Of a DNA stretch of 64,000 bases, positions 17,528-25,926 are shown in pieces (within the stretch, counting starts at the first letter, position 1; the number at the start of each line of letters is the position of its first letter). The stretch is from an uncultured Caulobacteraceae bacterium (lineage in GTDB: Bacteria > Pseudomonadota > Alphaproteobacteria > Caulobacterales > Caulobacteraceae), in assembly GCA_903872075.1 (NCBI GenBank), contig CAIQJF010000043.1, positions 27,375 to 91,374 of the forward strand, in the 5' to 3' direction. The notes beneath the pieces were generated by a model, which saw only the letters and a program-made list of their open reading frames with translations, had not been told where the DNA came from and made no database searches. The position numbers and the translations under genes are program-made.

Positions 17528-18708
17528 AGCCGCTCAACCGCCATGGCGATGGCCTCGCCGCCGCCGATGCACAGCGACGCCAGCCCGCGCTTTTCCCCGC
17601 GCGCCTCAAGAGCCGATAGCAGAGTTGCGAGGATTCGCGCGCCCGACGCGCCGATAGGATGGCCAAGCGCGCAAGCGCCGCCGTTCACGTTCAGCACCTC
17701 GCGCGGAATGGCCAGTTCGCGCATGGCGATCATCGAAACGACGGCGAACGCTTCATTGACCTCGAAAAGATCGACATCGTCCACGGACCAGCCGGAGCGG
17801 GCCAGGGCCTGACGCATTGCCGGCACCGGCGCGGTCGTGAACAGGCCGGGTGCGTGTGCGTGCGCGCCGTGGCCGGTGATCCGCGCCACAGGATTGAGCC
17901 CAAGGCGTTCCGCCGTTGAGGCCCGCATCAACACAAGGGCGGCGGCGCCGTCCGAAATCGAGGAGGCGTTGGCGGCGGTGATCGCCCCGTCCTTGGCGAA
18001 GGCGGGCTTCAGGGTCGGAATCTTCGCGGGATCGGCTTTCAGGGGTTGCTCGTCGTCGCTCACTGTCTCGACACCCCGCCGGCCGGCGATATCAACCGGG
18101 ACGATCTCGCGCCGGAACGCTCCGCTTTCGACGGCGGCCCTGGCGCGGGCAAGGCTCTCAATGGCGTAGGCGTCCATGTCGCCGCGGGTAAACTGATAGG
18201 CCGCCGCCGTTTCCTCGGCGAAAGCCCCCATCAGCTTGCCTGAGTCATAAGCGTCCTCAAGCCCGTCGAGGTACATGGAATCCATCACTCTATCGTGGCC
18301 GATACGGGCGCCTGATCGGTGTTTGGTCAGGAGATAGGGAGCGTTGGACATGCTCTCCATGCCGCCGGCGACAACGATATCCGCGGAGCCTTCGGCCAGA
18401 GCGCCGTGGGCCAGGACCGCCGCCTGCATGCCGGACCCGCACATCTTGTTGATCGTCGTGGCCTGCACATGCTGCGGCAAACCGGCGCCCAAGGCGGCCT
18501 GGCGCGCCGGCGCCTGCCCGAGACCGCCGGGCAGCACGCAGCCCATGATGATCTGGTTGACCGCCTCGCCGCTCACGCCCGCCCGCTCAACCGCCGCGCG
18601 CACCGCCGCCGCCCCCAGTGCGGTGGCCGACGCCCCGGCAAGGCTGCCCTGAAACCCGCCCATGGGCGTGCGGGCATAGGAGGCGATGACGATGGGATCA
18701 GAAAGCAT
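17524..18708 (-). CDS. Acetyl-CoA acetyltransferase (thiolase)
   Basis: 394 residues, the usual length of biosynthetic or degradative thiolases, which condense two acetyl-CoA or cleave 3-ketoacyl-CoA. The nucleophile Cys lies in NKMCGSGMQA (about residue 90). The C-terminal active-site motifs are NVNGGACALGHPIGASGARI (His) and LCIGGGEAIAMAVE (second Cys). The N-terminus (IVIASYARTPMGGFQGSLAG) is close to AtoB/PhaA. It sits 23 bp downstream of mnmA on the same strand and could be co-transcribed. Whether it serves PHB synthesis, leucine/fatty-acid breakdown or the mevalonate-like route cannot be decided; no phaB or CoA-transferase is adjacent. Confidence 0.93.
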   Translation of the reverse strand: MLSDPIVIASYARTPMGGFQGSLAGASATALGAAAVRAAVERAGVSGEAVNQIIMGCVLPGGLGQAPARQAALGAGLPQHVQATTINKMCGSGMQAAVLAHGALAEGSADIVVAGGMESMSNAPYLLTKHRSGARIGHDRVMDSMYLDGLEDAYDSGKLMGAFAEETAAAYQFTRGDMDAYAIESLARARAAVESGAFRREIVPVDIAGRRGVETVSDDEQPLKADPAKIPTLKPAFAKDGAITAANASSISDGAAALVLMRASTAERLGLNPVARITGHGAHAHAPGLFTTAPVPAMRQALARSGWSVDDVDLFEVNEAFAVVSMIAMRELAIPREVLNVNGGACALGHPIGASGARILATLLSALEARGEKRGLASLCIGGGEAIAMAVERL

Positions 18709-18731
18709 GAGGTCGGGTCCTTCCAGCGCGG

Positions 18732-19931
18732 TCAGATGGCAGAAGCGTGAGTCATGGAGACTTCGGCGGAGTTGGCGGCGGCAATGAACCCTCCCCCAAG
18801 AACACGATCTGGATCCTCGCCATCATAGAGAACACAGGCCTGACCGGGGCTCACGGCCTCCTCGGCCGTGTCGAAGACCACCGCCACGCCGCCGTCGTCT
18901 GTCGATCGGAGGCGAGCCGGCGCCGGCGGCTTTGTCGACCGGACCCGCGCCAGAACTCTGTGACCCTCTGCGGCGGCCTCGGCCATCGACGTCTGATCGC
19001 CGAGCCAGTTGGTCTCTTTGAGCGTCAGACCGGACGACAGCAGGGCCTCCCGCGGTCCCACAATCACGCGACGTCCAGGCGCATCCAGTCGGACGACAAA
19101 CAGCGGATCTCCGACCGCGATATTCAGCCCGCGCCTCTGACCGACGGTATAGCGTGAGACGCCGTCGTGACCGCCGAGCACCCGGCCGTCCAGGTGCACG
19201 ATCTCGCCTCTGGCGGCGGCGGCGGGCCTGAGCTTGTCGATAACCGTGGTGTAGCGCCCCTCGGGTACGAAACAGATGTCCTGACTGTCCGGCTTGTCGG
19301 CGATCGAAAGCCCGAGCTCCGCGGCCACGGCGCGCACCTGGCCCTTTTCAAGGTCGCCGAGCGGGAAGCGCAGGTAGTCCAGTTGATCCTGCGTAGTGGC
19401 GAACAGGAAGTAGCTTTGATCGCGCGCCGGATCGACCGCTCGGCGCAATTCCGCACCTCGGCCTGCTACGGCGCGACGCACATAGTGCCCTGTCGCCAGG
19501 GCCGAGGCGTCCAGATCGCGCGCCACTTGCAGCAAGTCGCGGAACTTGACGGTCTGATTGCAGCGAACGCAGGGGATCGGCGTCTCACCGCGCTCATAGG
19601 CGGCGGCGAAATCTTCGATGACGGACTCGCGGAAGCGGGTTTCGTAGTCGAGGACATAGTGTGGAATGCCGATGGCGTCGGCCGCCGCACGGGCGTCGAG
19701 AATGTCCTGGCCCGCGCAGCAGGCGCCTTTTCGTCCGACGGCGGCGCCGTGGTCGTAGAGTTGCAGAGTCACGCCGACAACGTCGTAACCCGCCCGCTTC
19801 AGCAACGCGGCCGTGACGGTGGAGTCGACCCCCCCCGACATGGCTGCGACCACGCGCGCGCCCGCCGGCAGCGCTGTCGCCGTCCTGACGGCCGCCTCCG
19901 CGGCGCCGAGCGTAGAGATGTGAAGGGTCAT
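18732..19931 (-). CDS. mnmA: tRNA-specific 2-thiouridylase MnmA
   Basis: 399 residues. MnmA thiolates U34 of the Lys, Glu and Gln tRNAs using ATP and sulfur relayed from IscS. The PP-loop is [16 protein letters not shown] near residue 30. The catalytic cysteines sit in [15 protein letters not shown] and in [11 protein letters not shown], and the family motif [20 protein letters not shown] lies between. The C-terminal OB-like part ([18 protein letters not shown] and beyond) is complete. The N-terminal 25 residues before the PP-loop are slightly long, so a later start is possible. Confidence 0.96.
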   Translation of the reverse strand: MTLHISTLGAAEAAVRTATALPAGARVVAAMSGGVDSTVTAALLKRAGYDVVGVTLQLYDHGAAVGRKGACCAGQDILDARAAADAIGIPHYVLDYETRFRESVIEDFAAAYERGETPIPCVRCNQTVKFRDLLQVARDLDASALATGHYVRRAVAGRGAELRRAVDPARDQSYFLFATTQDQLDYLRFPLGDLEKGQVRAVAAELGLSIADKPDSQDICFVPEGRYTTVIDKLRPAAAARGEIVHLDGRVLGGHDGVSRYTVGQRRGLNIAVGDPLFVVRLDAPGRRVIVGPREALLSSGLTLKETNWLGDQTSMAEAAAEGHRVLARVRSTKPPAPARLRSTDDGGVAVVFDTAEEAVSPGQACVLYDGEDPDRVLGGGFIAAANSAEVSMTHASAI

Positions 19932-20096
19932 GTGAGGCGTGTCGGTCGGGGCGTCCGGTATTGGAGCGCGTTATTTAGGGACTGCGCGGCAGTTTGGCGA
20001 GGGCGCGCGCCGGTCACAGCCGGCATTGCTCCGGCGGCGCTGCGCTGGTAGCCGTCTCTCCTCACAGGCTTTAAGGCGACGCGAGGAATGACGGTC

Positions 20097-20444
20097 ATGG
20101 CTCCGAGCAAAGGCGACCAGGCGCACGCCTCGCGCCAGGGGCGGGTTTGGTCCTGGCTGACGTTCGAGCGGCTGATCACCGGCCAAGTGATTCATCTCGT
20201 CTATTGGGCGGGCCTGAGCGTCATCGTGATCGCGGCCTTCTCCGTGATTGGCGCCAGCATCGGCGTTGCATCACGTGAAGCCGGGTGGGTGTCGCTGCTG
20301 CTCGCCGTGCCCGTATTGGTGGTTGGCCTGCTGGTGGTCGGGGTAATGGGGCTGTTGTGGCGCGCATTCTGCGAATTCTACGTGGCAATCTTTCGGATCA
20401 GCGACGACCTGGCCGCCCTCCGAAAGGCCGCCGAGCGCGAATAG
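20097..20444 (+). CDS. DUF4282 domain membrane protein
   Basis: 115 residues from the ATG at 20097, chosen because GAGGA lies about 9 bases upstream; an ATG at 20088 sits almost on top of that site. The protein starts with a polar segment, then WLTFERLITGQVIHLVYW, two long hydrophobic segments (VIVIAAFSVIGASIGVA and LLAVPVLVVGLLVVGVMGLL) and the ending RAFCEFYVAIFRISDDL. This is the DUF4282 pattern: two membrane helices, then an aromatic amphipathic helix. Function is unknown. It is divergent from mnmA and lies directly upstream of ctrA. Confidence 0.82.
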   Translation: MAPSKGDQAHASRQGRVWSWLTFERLITGQVIHLVYWAGLSVIVIAAFSVIGASIGVASREAGWVSLLLAVPVLVVGLLVVGVMGLLWRAFCEFYVAIFRISDDLAALRKAAERE

Positions 20445-20484
20445 AACCCCTGACACGCACTGTCGCCTGCGCCATCGACTTTCC

Positions 20485-20575
20485 GAATCACGAAAGATTC
20501 ATCGAAAAAATCGTCGAGACATCTTGGCTTGACTCGCCAAATCACCCTACCGATTCGCTATCGACCGTTAACCAT
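20485..20575 (+). promoter_or_regulatory. ctrA upstream region: four GANTC sites and a CtrA box
   Basis: GANTC sites, the target of the cell-cycle methylase CcrM, occur at 20485-20489 (GAATC), 20496-20500 (GATTC), 20531-20535 (GACTC) and 20552-20556 (GATTC). TTAACCAT, the short CtrA recognition motif known from Caulobacter, is at 20568-20575, 42 bp before the ctrA ATG. In C. crescentus, ctrA P1 is controlled by GANTC methylation state and P2 by CtrA itself, so the elements fit that circuit. The -35/-10 positions cannot be set from sequence. Confidence 0.65.
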
Positions 20576-20617
20576 TTGACGGTCTGATGCCCGCCTTGGG
20601 CGATCAAAGGGTGACGC

Positions 20618-21310
20618 ATGCGCGTTCTATTGATTGAAGATGACGCCGCGGTGGCCCGCGGTATTGAACTCATCCTTCGCGGTGAGGGCTTCAACGTCTA
20701 TTCGACCGACCTGGGCGAAGAAGGCGTCAATCTGGGCAAGGTATATGAACAGGACATTATCCTGCTCGACCTCAATCTTCCGGACATGAGCGGTCTGGAC
20801 GTGGTGCGCACTCTGCGCGCGGCCAAGGTGGAAACGCCGATCATGATCCTGTCGGGCTCGGCTGAGATTGAGACCAAGGTGAAAAGTCTGGGCGTGGGCG
20901 CCGACGACTATGTCACCAAGCCCTTCCACCGCCAGGAGCTGGTCGCCCGCATTCACGCTGTCGTGCGCCGCTCACGAGGCCATGCCCAGTCGGTCATCAA
21001 GACCGGCGAAATCGTCGTCAATCTCGATGGCAAGACCGTCGAGGTGAACGGCGCCCGCGTTCACCTGACCGGCAAGGAGTACCAGATGCTGGAACTCCTC
21101 TCGCTTCGAAAGGGCACGACCCTCACCAAGGAGATGTTCCTCAACCACCTCTATGGCGGGATGGACGAACCCGAGGTGAAGATCATCGATGTGTTCATTT
21201 GCAAGCTTCGCAAGAAGCTGAACGCGCACGCCAAGGCCGACTATATCGAAACCGTCTGGGGTCGCGGCTACATGCTGCGCGATCCGCAGCCGATGCGGGA
21301 AGTCGCCTGA
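20618..21310 (+). CDS. ctrA: Cell-cycle response regulator CtrA (or close paralogue)
   Basis: 230 residues, OmpR-type: receiver (1-115) plus winged-helix DNA-binding domain (about 125-225). The phosphoacceptor Asp51 is in [13 protein letters not shown] and the conserved Lys100 in VTKPFH. The DNA-binding half ([20 protein letters not shown], then [15 protein letters not shown]) is nearly identical to C. crescentus CtrA as I recall it, and the receiver is clearly more divergent ([25 protein letters not shown]). CtrA is the master regulator of the G1-S transition, represses replication and activates flagellar, pilus and division genes. The protein ends in VA, not the AA used by ClpXP in Caulobacter. 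The RBS AAAGGG lies 6 bases before the ATG. Confidence 0.88.
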   Translation: MRVLLIEDDAAVARGIELILRGEGFNVYSTDLGEEGVNLGKVYEQDIILLDLNLPDMSGLDVVRTLRAAKVETPIMILSGSAEIETKVKSLGVGADDYVTKPFHRQELVARIHAVVRRSRGHAQSVIKTGEIVVNLDGKTVEVNGARVHLTGKEYQMLELLSLRKGTTLTKEMFLNHLYGGMDEPEVKIIDVFICKLRKKLNAHAKADYIETVWGRGYMLRDPQPMREVA

Positions 21311-21351
21311 CCCCCCACTGACGGCCTCGGCGCGCGGCCCGTCCCCGACAC

Positions 21352-21384
21352 CGCGCAACGCGCAACGCGCAACGCGCAACGCGC
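21352..21384. repeat. 7-bp tandem repeat, four copies plus part
   Basis: CGCGCAA is repeated four times without error, followed by CGCGC, in the gap between ctrA and the PadR gene. It is a short non-coding microsatellite-like run, likely to vary by slippage. No function is apparent. Confidence 0.85.
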
Positions 21385-21478
21385 CGACCGTTCTGGGGCG
21401 ACGCAGCGGAGCCACAACCGCGCGCGCCCTTCACTTTCAAAAAATTCCCGGCGCCCCTTGCCATTTCCGATGCAACTT

Positions 21479-21505
21479 AGATATATCGTGATGTTCGATA
21501 TATCT
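21479..21505 (+). promoter_or_regulatory. Perfect palindromic operator upstream of the PadR gene
   Basis: AGATATATCG and CGATATATCT form a perfect 10-bp inverted repeat with a 7-base centre (TGATGTT), 26 bp before the PadR ATG. AT-rich dyads ending in ATATCT are the type bound by E. coli NfeR/YqjI and other PadR proteins. It is most likely the site of autorepression for the regulator-ferredoxin operon. Confidence 0.75.
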
Positions 21506-21531
21506 CGGACGTTACGGAGTTACACAATTTG

Positions 21532-22095
21532 ATGTTCCATCACAGACACGGCGACCGGGCTCATTCTCATCCTCGCGGCGGCGGACGCCTGGGCCGCATG
21601 CTCCACGAGAGGGTCCGCCACGGTCGTCACGGCGGCGGCCGCGTGTTCGACCAGGGTGACCTTCGCTGGGTGATCCTGAAACTGATCTCTGAGAAGCCAA
21701 GCCACGGCTATGAACTAATCAAAGCGATCGAAGATCGTCTCGGCGGCGCCTACACCCCTAGCCCCGGCGTGATCTATCCGACGCTGACACTCCTTGAAGA
21801 ACTCGGCTACATCGCCGGGGCGCAGGCCGAAGGCGCCAAGAAGGCGTATGCCATCACGCCTGAGGGTGAAGCGGCTCTGACCGAGAACGCCCCGGCGGTG
21901 GACGGACTCTTCAGGCGTATCGCCGAAATCGCCGAACGCGCCGGAGGCGGGCCGGCGCCGCAGATCGTGCGCGCCATGGAAAACCTGCGCCTGGCTCTCC
22001 GCCTGCGCCTTGAGCGCGGCAGACTCACTGACGAACAGATCGGGCGAATCACCGACGCGCTCGACAGCGCCGCCCGCGCCGTCGAAGAGGGCTGA
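21532..22095 (+). CDS. PadR family transcriptional regulator, NfeR/YqjI-like, with His-rich N-terminus
   Basis: 187 residues from the ATG at 21532; a TTG at 21529 directly before it has better spacing to GGAG (9 bases) and may be the true start. The first 40 residues are rich in His, Arg and Gly (FHHRHGDRAHSHPRGGGRLG). The PadR winged helix follows: LRWVILKLISEKPSHGYELI and YTPSPGVIYPTLTLLEELGY, then a C-terminal dimer helix. This order matches E. coli YqjI/NfeR, a nickel-sensitive repressor of a ferric reductase gene, although the Cys residues of the E. coli metal-binding tail are absent here. The ferredoxin gene begins 5 bp downstream, so it is probably co-regulated through the palindrome upstream. 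Confidence 0.85.
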   Translation: MFHHRHGDRAHSHPRGGGRLGRMLHERVRHGRHGGGRVFDQGDLRWVILKLISEKPSHGYELIKAIEDRLGGAYTPSPGVIYPTLTLLEELGYIAGAQAEGAKKAYAITPEGEAALTENAPAVDGLFRRIAEIAERAGGGPAPQIVRAMENLRLALRLRLERGRLTDEQIGRITDALDSAARAVEEG

Positions 22096-22100
22096 CTGTC

Positions 22101-22382
22101 ATGACGTCGACGTCGGAAACCGGTCTCGGGCGCGTGACGCCCGTGGTTGATCCACGCCGCTGCGAAGGAAAGACCGACTGCGCGCAGGTCTGCCCGTATG
22201 ACGTTTTCGATGTCAGACGCCTGACCGACGCTGAACGCCAGGCGCTCCCGCTACTCTCCCGCGTCAAGCTGGCTGTCCACGGCGGGCGACAGGCCTTTGT
22301 CGCGCGACCTGAGCAGTGCCACGCTTGCGGCCTCTGCGTGAACGCCTGTCCGGAACGCGCCATACGGTTGCTGCGCGTCTGA
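22101..22382 (+). CDS. Two-cluster 4Fe-4S ferredoxin-like protein
   Basis: 93 residues with two cysteine sets: CEGKTDCAQVCPYDVF in the first third and CHACGLCVNACPERAI at the end, which should bind two [4Fe-4S] clusters. The first set has a wider first spacing (C-x5-C-x3-C-P) than the canonical C-x2-C-x2-C-x3-C-P, and the region between the sets is an insertion of about 35 residues. It is a small cytoplasmic electron carrier. It follows the PadR gene by 5 bp and is closed by a hairpin, so the two genes form one unit. The electron-transfer partner is unknown. Confidence 0.85.
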   Translation: MTSTSETGLGRVTPVVDPRRCEGKTDCAQVCPYDVFDVRRLTDAERQALPLLSRVKLAVHGGRQAFVARPEQCHACGLCVNACPERAIRLLRV

Positions 22383-22398
22383 TCCCGAACGGTTGCTG

Positions 22399-22418
22399 TG
22401 GGGGTTGTCTCACCCCCA
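22399..22418 (+). terminator. Hairpin after the ferredoxin gene
   Basis: Perfect 7-bp inverted repeat TGGGGGT / ACCCCCA with a 6-base loop, 16 bp past the ferredoxin stop. There is no T run, so the terminator call is moderate. It separates the PadR-ferredoxin unit from the carboxylesterase gene. Confidence 0.5.
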
Positions 22419-22496
22419 TGGCGCTGTGACACTCTCCAATCGGCAAACGCGCCCCAGCGAGACGCGCCGGCGATCTGGACAAGGGAAGAGACAGTC

Positions 22497-24002
22497 ATGA
22501 GCGACATCGTTGTCACCTCGAACGGACCCGTGCGCGGCTCCGGCGACGGCGGCGTGAAGATCTTCAAGGGCCTTCGTTACGGAGCCGCCCCGATCGGGGC
22601 GTTGAGATTCAGGCCCCCGGCCCGCCCCGCGGCCTGGACGGAACCGGCCGATAGCCTGGAACTTGGAGCCCCCGCGCTGCAGGCGGGGCTCAAACCCGGT
22701 GAAAAGAGCGGAGGCCGCAGCGCCGGCGATCCCCCGGCGCCGGGTGAGCCTGGAACCAGCGAGGATTGCCTGTTCCTGAATGTCTGGACGCCGGGGCTCG
22801 ACCACAAAGCCCGCCCGGTCATGGTCTGGCTGCACGGCGGAGGTTTCGCCAACGGATCCGGCGGCGCGGCCATGTACGACGGAGCCGCGCTCGCGCGACG
22901 CGGGGACACCGTGATTGTCACCGTCAATCATCGCCTGAACCTATTCGGATACCTGCATCTGGGGGACCTGGGAGGCCACCCCTCTTCCGGTCAGGCAGGC
23001 ATGCTCGATATCGTCCTGGCCCTGGAGTGGGTCCGCGACAACATCGCCGCCTTCGGCGGTGACCCAGGGAACGTCACCATCTTCGGCGAAAGCGGCGGCG
23101 GCTGGAAGGTCTGCCTTCTACAGGCCATGCCGGCCGCGCGCGGTCTGTTCCACAAGGCCATCGTCCAAAGCGGCCCGGGGCTGCGGGCCGTGCCGAAAGC
23201 CGCCGCCACCGCGACGGCTCGAGCGCTGCTCGATGCCCTGGGTATCCCGCCAGGCGACCTCTCCGCCCTGGAAACACTCCCCGCCGAAACGCTCCAGGCG
23301 GCGGCGGACCCCATAGCCGGCGACAGGCTGATGAGCGCCTTTGCTCCCTGCCTCGACGGCGTGGCCCTGCCTCGAGACCCGTTCGAGCCGGATGCGCCGG
23401 CGCTTTCCGCAGACATCCCGGTGATGATCGGCACCAACAAGGATGAAACGACGCTCTTCAACCTCGCCGCGCCAGGTTTCGGCCAGTGGAGCGACGCAGA
23501 TCTGGCGAAGCGCGCCCACGCCGCCGTGGGCGACAAGGCGGACACTCTCGTCGCGGCGCTACGGGCGGCCTATCCGGACTATTCGCCGACGCATCTGATC
23601 TGCGCGGTCCAGACCGTCGCGATGATGTGGGCCAATTCCGTCGTCCTGGCTGAGCGCAAGGCGACGCAGGGCGGCGCGCCTGTCTACATGTACATGCTGA
23701 CCTGGGAGACGCCGGTGGCGCGGGGCGGCCTGAAGTCCCCCCATGCCGTCGAGATTCCGCTCGTCTTCGACAACGTCGAGGCGGCGCGCAATTTCGTGGG
23801 CCGGGGCGATGGTCCGCAGGCGATGGCAAATCAGATGGCGCCGGCATGGCTGGCCTTCGCCCGGACAGGCGACCCGAACACGGCCGAAATCCCGGCGTGG
23901 CCACCCTATGAGAGGACGCGCCGAGCCACGATGCTTTTCGATCTGGACAGTCGCATTGAGGCGGACCCCCTCAAGGAGGTCCGCCTCATCATGCAGGGCT
24001 AG
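22497..24002 (+). CDS. Type-B carboxylesterase
   Basis: 501 residues from the ATG at 22497 (GGGAAGAG upstream). It belongs to the carboxylesterase type B family of the alpha/beta hydrolases, which cleave carboxylic esters of varied alcohols. The family signature SEDCLFLNVW is at 89-98, the oxyanion hole HGGGF near 113, and the nucleophile elbow GESGG at 197-201 (Ser199). The catalytic His is probably in LKSPHAVEIPLVF. No signal peptide is seen, so it is probably cytoplasmic. It converges with the alcohol dehydrogenase gene across a hairpin. The substrate is unknown. Confidence 0.92.
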   Translation: MSDIVVTSNGPVRGSGDGGVKIFKGLRYGAAPIGALRFRPPARPAAWTEPADSLELGAPALQAGLKPGEKSGGRSAGDPPAPGEPGTSEDCLFLNVWTPGLDHKARPVMVWLHGGGFANGSGGAAMYDGAALARRGDTVIVTVNHRLNLFGYLHLGDLGGHPSSGQAGMLDIVLALEWVRDNIAAFGGDPGNVTIFGESGGGWKVCLLQAMPAARGLFHKAIVQSGPGLRAVPKAAATATARALLDALGIPPGDLSALETLPAETLQAAADPIAGDRLMSAFAPCLDGVALPRDPFEPDAPALSADIPVMIGTNKDETTLFNLAAPGFGQWSDADLAKRAHAAVGDKADTLVAALRAAYPDYSPTHLICAVQTVAMMWANSVVLAERKATQGGAPVYMYMLTWETPVARGGLKSPHAVEIPLVFDNVEAARNFVGRGDGPQAMANQMAPAWLAFARTGDPNTAEIPAWPPYERTRRATMLFDLDSRIEADPLKEVRLIMQG

Positions 24003-24009
24003 ATTGTCT

Positions 24010-24029
24010 CCGCGCCCCGAAAGGCGCGG
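24010..24029. terminator. Bidirectional hairpin between carboxylesterase and alcohol dehydrogenase genes
   Basis: Perfect 7-bp inverted repeat CCGCGCC / GGCGCGG with a 6-base loop, in the 38-bp gap between two convergent genes. Being symmetric, it could serve both. Confidence 0.6.
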
Positions 24030-24040
24030 CGTACGTTTGC

Positions 24041-25126
24041 CTAGTGGTCGAAGACGATGACCGAACGGGCGATCTGGCCCGTCTTCATCTCGGCGAAGGC
24101 GTCGTTGACATCTTCAAGCTTGATGCGGCGCGAGATCATCTCGTCGAGCTTCAGCCGACCGTCGAGGTACATGTCCACCAGACGGGGCATGTCGACCGGG
24201 AAGTGGTTCGAACCCATCAGAGAGCCCTGAATCTTCTTCTCGCCGAGGAAAGCCCAGCCGGGGATTTCCAGGGTCTGACCGAACGGAATCATGCCGATGA
24301 TGTTCGCGGTGCCGCCGCGGCCGATCATGCCGAAGGCCTGTTCGGCGGTCTTCTTCAGGCCGATGGCCTCGAAGCTATGTTGGACACCGCCCTTGGTCAT
24401 CTCAAGCACTTCCTTCACCGGATCGGTGTCGGCGGCGCAAATGAAGTCGGTGGCCCCAAAATGGCGGGCCATATTGTCCTTCGACGCCGACAGGTCGATG
24501 GCGATGATCCGGCTGGCGCCGGCGATCGCCGCCCCGTTGATGGCCGCGAGGCCGACGCCGCCGCAGCCGATCACCGCGACGGTGTCGCCCGGACGGACCA
24601 TGGAGGTGTGGAACACGGCGCCGACGCCGGTCATCACGCCGCAGCCGATCAGAGCCGCGCGGTCGAGGGGCATATCCTTGCGGATCGCGACACAGGCGTG
24701 CTCGTGAATGAGCATCTGCTCGGCGAAAGACGACAGGTTCAGATATTGCAGCATCGGTCCATTGGGCTGCGTCAGTCGCGGCTCGTCTTCGGGGCCGCGC
24801 TTGGTGTCGGAACTGACGCACAGGCTCATGTGGCCGGTGAGGCAATGGGCGCAGTGACCGCAGTAGGCCGAGAGGCAGGTGATAACGTGATCGCCGACCT
24901 TCACGGTGCGCACTTCCGAGCCAATCTGCTCAACGATACCGGCGCTCTCGTGGCCGAGGACCGCGGGCAACGGATGCGTGTAGAGGCCCTCGATGAAGTG
25001 AAGGTCGGAGTGGCACACGCCAGCGGCGGCGGTGCGGATCAGCACCTCGTGCGGGCCGGGCTTGCCGATCTTCACGTCTTCGATCTGCAGGGGTTGCCTG
25101 ACTTCGCGCAGTACGGCGGCCTTCAT
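24041..25126 (-). CDS. Zinc-dependent alcohol dehydrogenase (class III-like MDR)
   Basis: 361 residues from the ATG at 25126, with GGGAGAGGG just upstream; the frame extends further but without homology. It is a medium-chain dehydrogenase. Catalytic zinc ligands sit in GVCHSDLHF and LGHESAGIV, the structural-zinc cysteines in YCGHCAHCLTGHMSLC, and the NAD-binding motif is VIGCGGVGLAAINGA. The overall pattern (KRGPEDEPRL, SFAEQMLIHEHACVAI) is that of the NAD(P)-dependent alcohol or mycothiol/glutathione-formaldehyde dehydrogenase group. The exact substrate is not determined. It may act on the alcohol released by the neighbouring carboxylesterase, but the genes are convergent, so this is only a guess. 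Confidence 0.9.
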   Translation of the reverse strand: MKAAVLREVRQPLQIEDVKIGKPGPHEVLIRTAAAGVCHSDLHFIEGLYTHPLPAVLGHESAGIVEQIGSEVRTVKVGDHVITCLSAYCGHCAHCLTGHMSLCVSSDTKRGPEDEPRLTQPNGPMLQYLNLSSFAEQMLIHEHACVAIRKDMPLDRAALIGCGVMTGVGAVFHTSMVRPGDTVAVIGCGGVGLAAINGAAIAGASRIIAIDLSASKDNMARHFGATDFICAADTDPVKEVLEMTKGGVQHSFEAIGLKKTAEQAFGMIGRGGTANIIGMIPFGQTLEIPGWAFLGEKKIQGSLMGSNHFPVDMPRLVDMYLDGRLKLDEMISRRIKLEDVNDAFAEMKTGQIARSVIVFDH

Positions 25127-25298
25127 CGTTCCCTCTCCCGGGTTTGGTCGATTGATCTTGACGGTGCTTATCGCCGCTTCGTTTGGGGTCGCCAAGGGGA
25201 AATCGGCGCGCGCAAACCTGGGCCCGTGGAATCTCCTGCACGAGGTGGACAGAGATGGAGCGTTGCCCGCGCCGCGGCGGCGTCATAGGTTATCGGCC

Positions 25299-25838
25299 AT
25301 GCGCCGCATCGTTTTACCCGTCGTCACCGCTCTTACCCTGGCCTCCTGCGCTGAAGGACCCATGGGATCCGGCGGACCGTCCATGACGTCGGTCGAGCCC
25401 GTTGGGCCATCGGCGGCGGCGTTCGACGCACGGGACTTCGCCTGGTCGACCGCTTCTGGAACCGGGGCTATTTCCGGAAGTCTAACCTATCGACACGAGG
25501 GCTTCCGCTACACCTGTCAGGGCAGCGACGTTCGGCTGTCACCTGAGACGGCCTGGAGCCGACGCCGTATGGTCATACTCTACGGTTCGGCGAACGCGGC
25601 GGCGGCGCCGGTTTCGATCGTTCGCGCCAGGACTCCAACGGGTGACACTGGCGACTACGCCCGGTTCGTCCGCCGAACGACATGTGATGAATCCAACCGC
25701 TTCGCGTTCCGAAATCTCCCGGACGGAGCCTGGTTTGTTATCACCGTGGCTAAACCTGTGGGCGGCGGCGGTGAACCTGTTGCGGTGACGCGGCGGGTTG
25801 AAACTCATGGCGGCATGACCACCATCTCGCTCTCCTGA
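25299..25838 (+). CDS. Putative lipoprotein of unknown function
   Basis: 179 residues from the ATG at 25299. The start MRRIVLPVVTALTLASC is a lipoprotein signal with the lipidated Cys at residue 17. The mature protein has VSP-like beta-rich segments: SGSLTYRHEGFRYTCQGSDV, a region ending VRRTTCDESNRFAFRNL, and PDGAWFVITVAK. The phrase FRNLPDGAWFV resembles the end of carboxypeptidase-regulatory/SpaA-like beta sandwiches, where a loop follows a polar linker. No named family is recognised. It is divergent from the alcohol dehydrogenase gene. Confidence 0.7.
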   Translation: MRRIVLPVVTALTLASCAEGPMGSGGPSMTSVEPVGPSAAAFDARDFAWSTASGTGAISGSLTYRHEGFRYTCQGSDVRLSPETAWSRRRMVILYGSANAAAAPVSIVRARTPTGDTGDYARFVRRTTCDESNRFAFRNLPDGAWFVITVAKPVGGGGEPVAVTRRVETHGGMTTISLS

Positions 25839-25926
25839 GGTTTTCAGTCAGCGGCCGGCGTCTTCCGGTCATCGTTTGCGGTTTCCTCTTCCCACCTGTA
25901 GGGAGAACAGCCGAAAGGATGTTGAT

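Noticed and set aside
20461..20617. TTAA-N7-TTAA full CtrA site upstream of ctrA
   Set aside because: Only the TTAACCAT form is present. TTAA followed by TTGA at the wrong spacing does not fit the full consensus.
21352..21384. Short repeat as a CRISPR seed
   Set aside because: The unit is 7 bp with no spacers.
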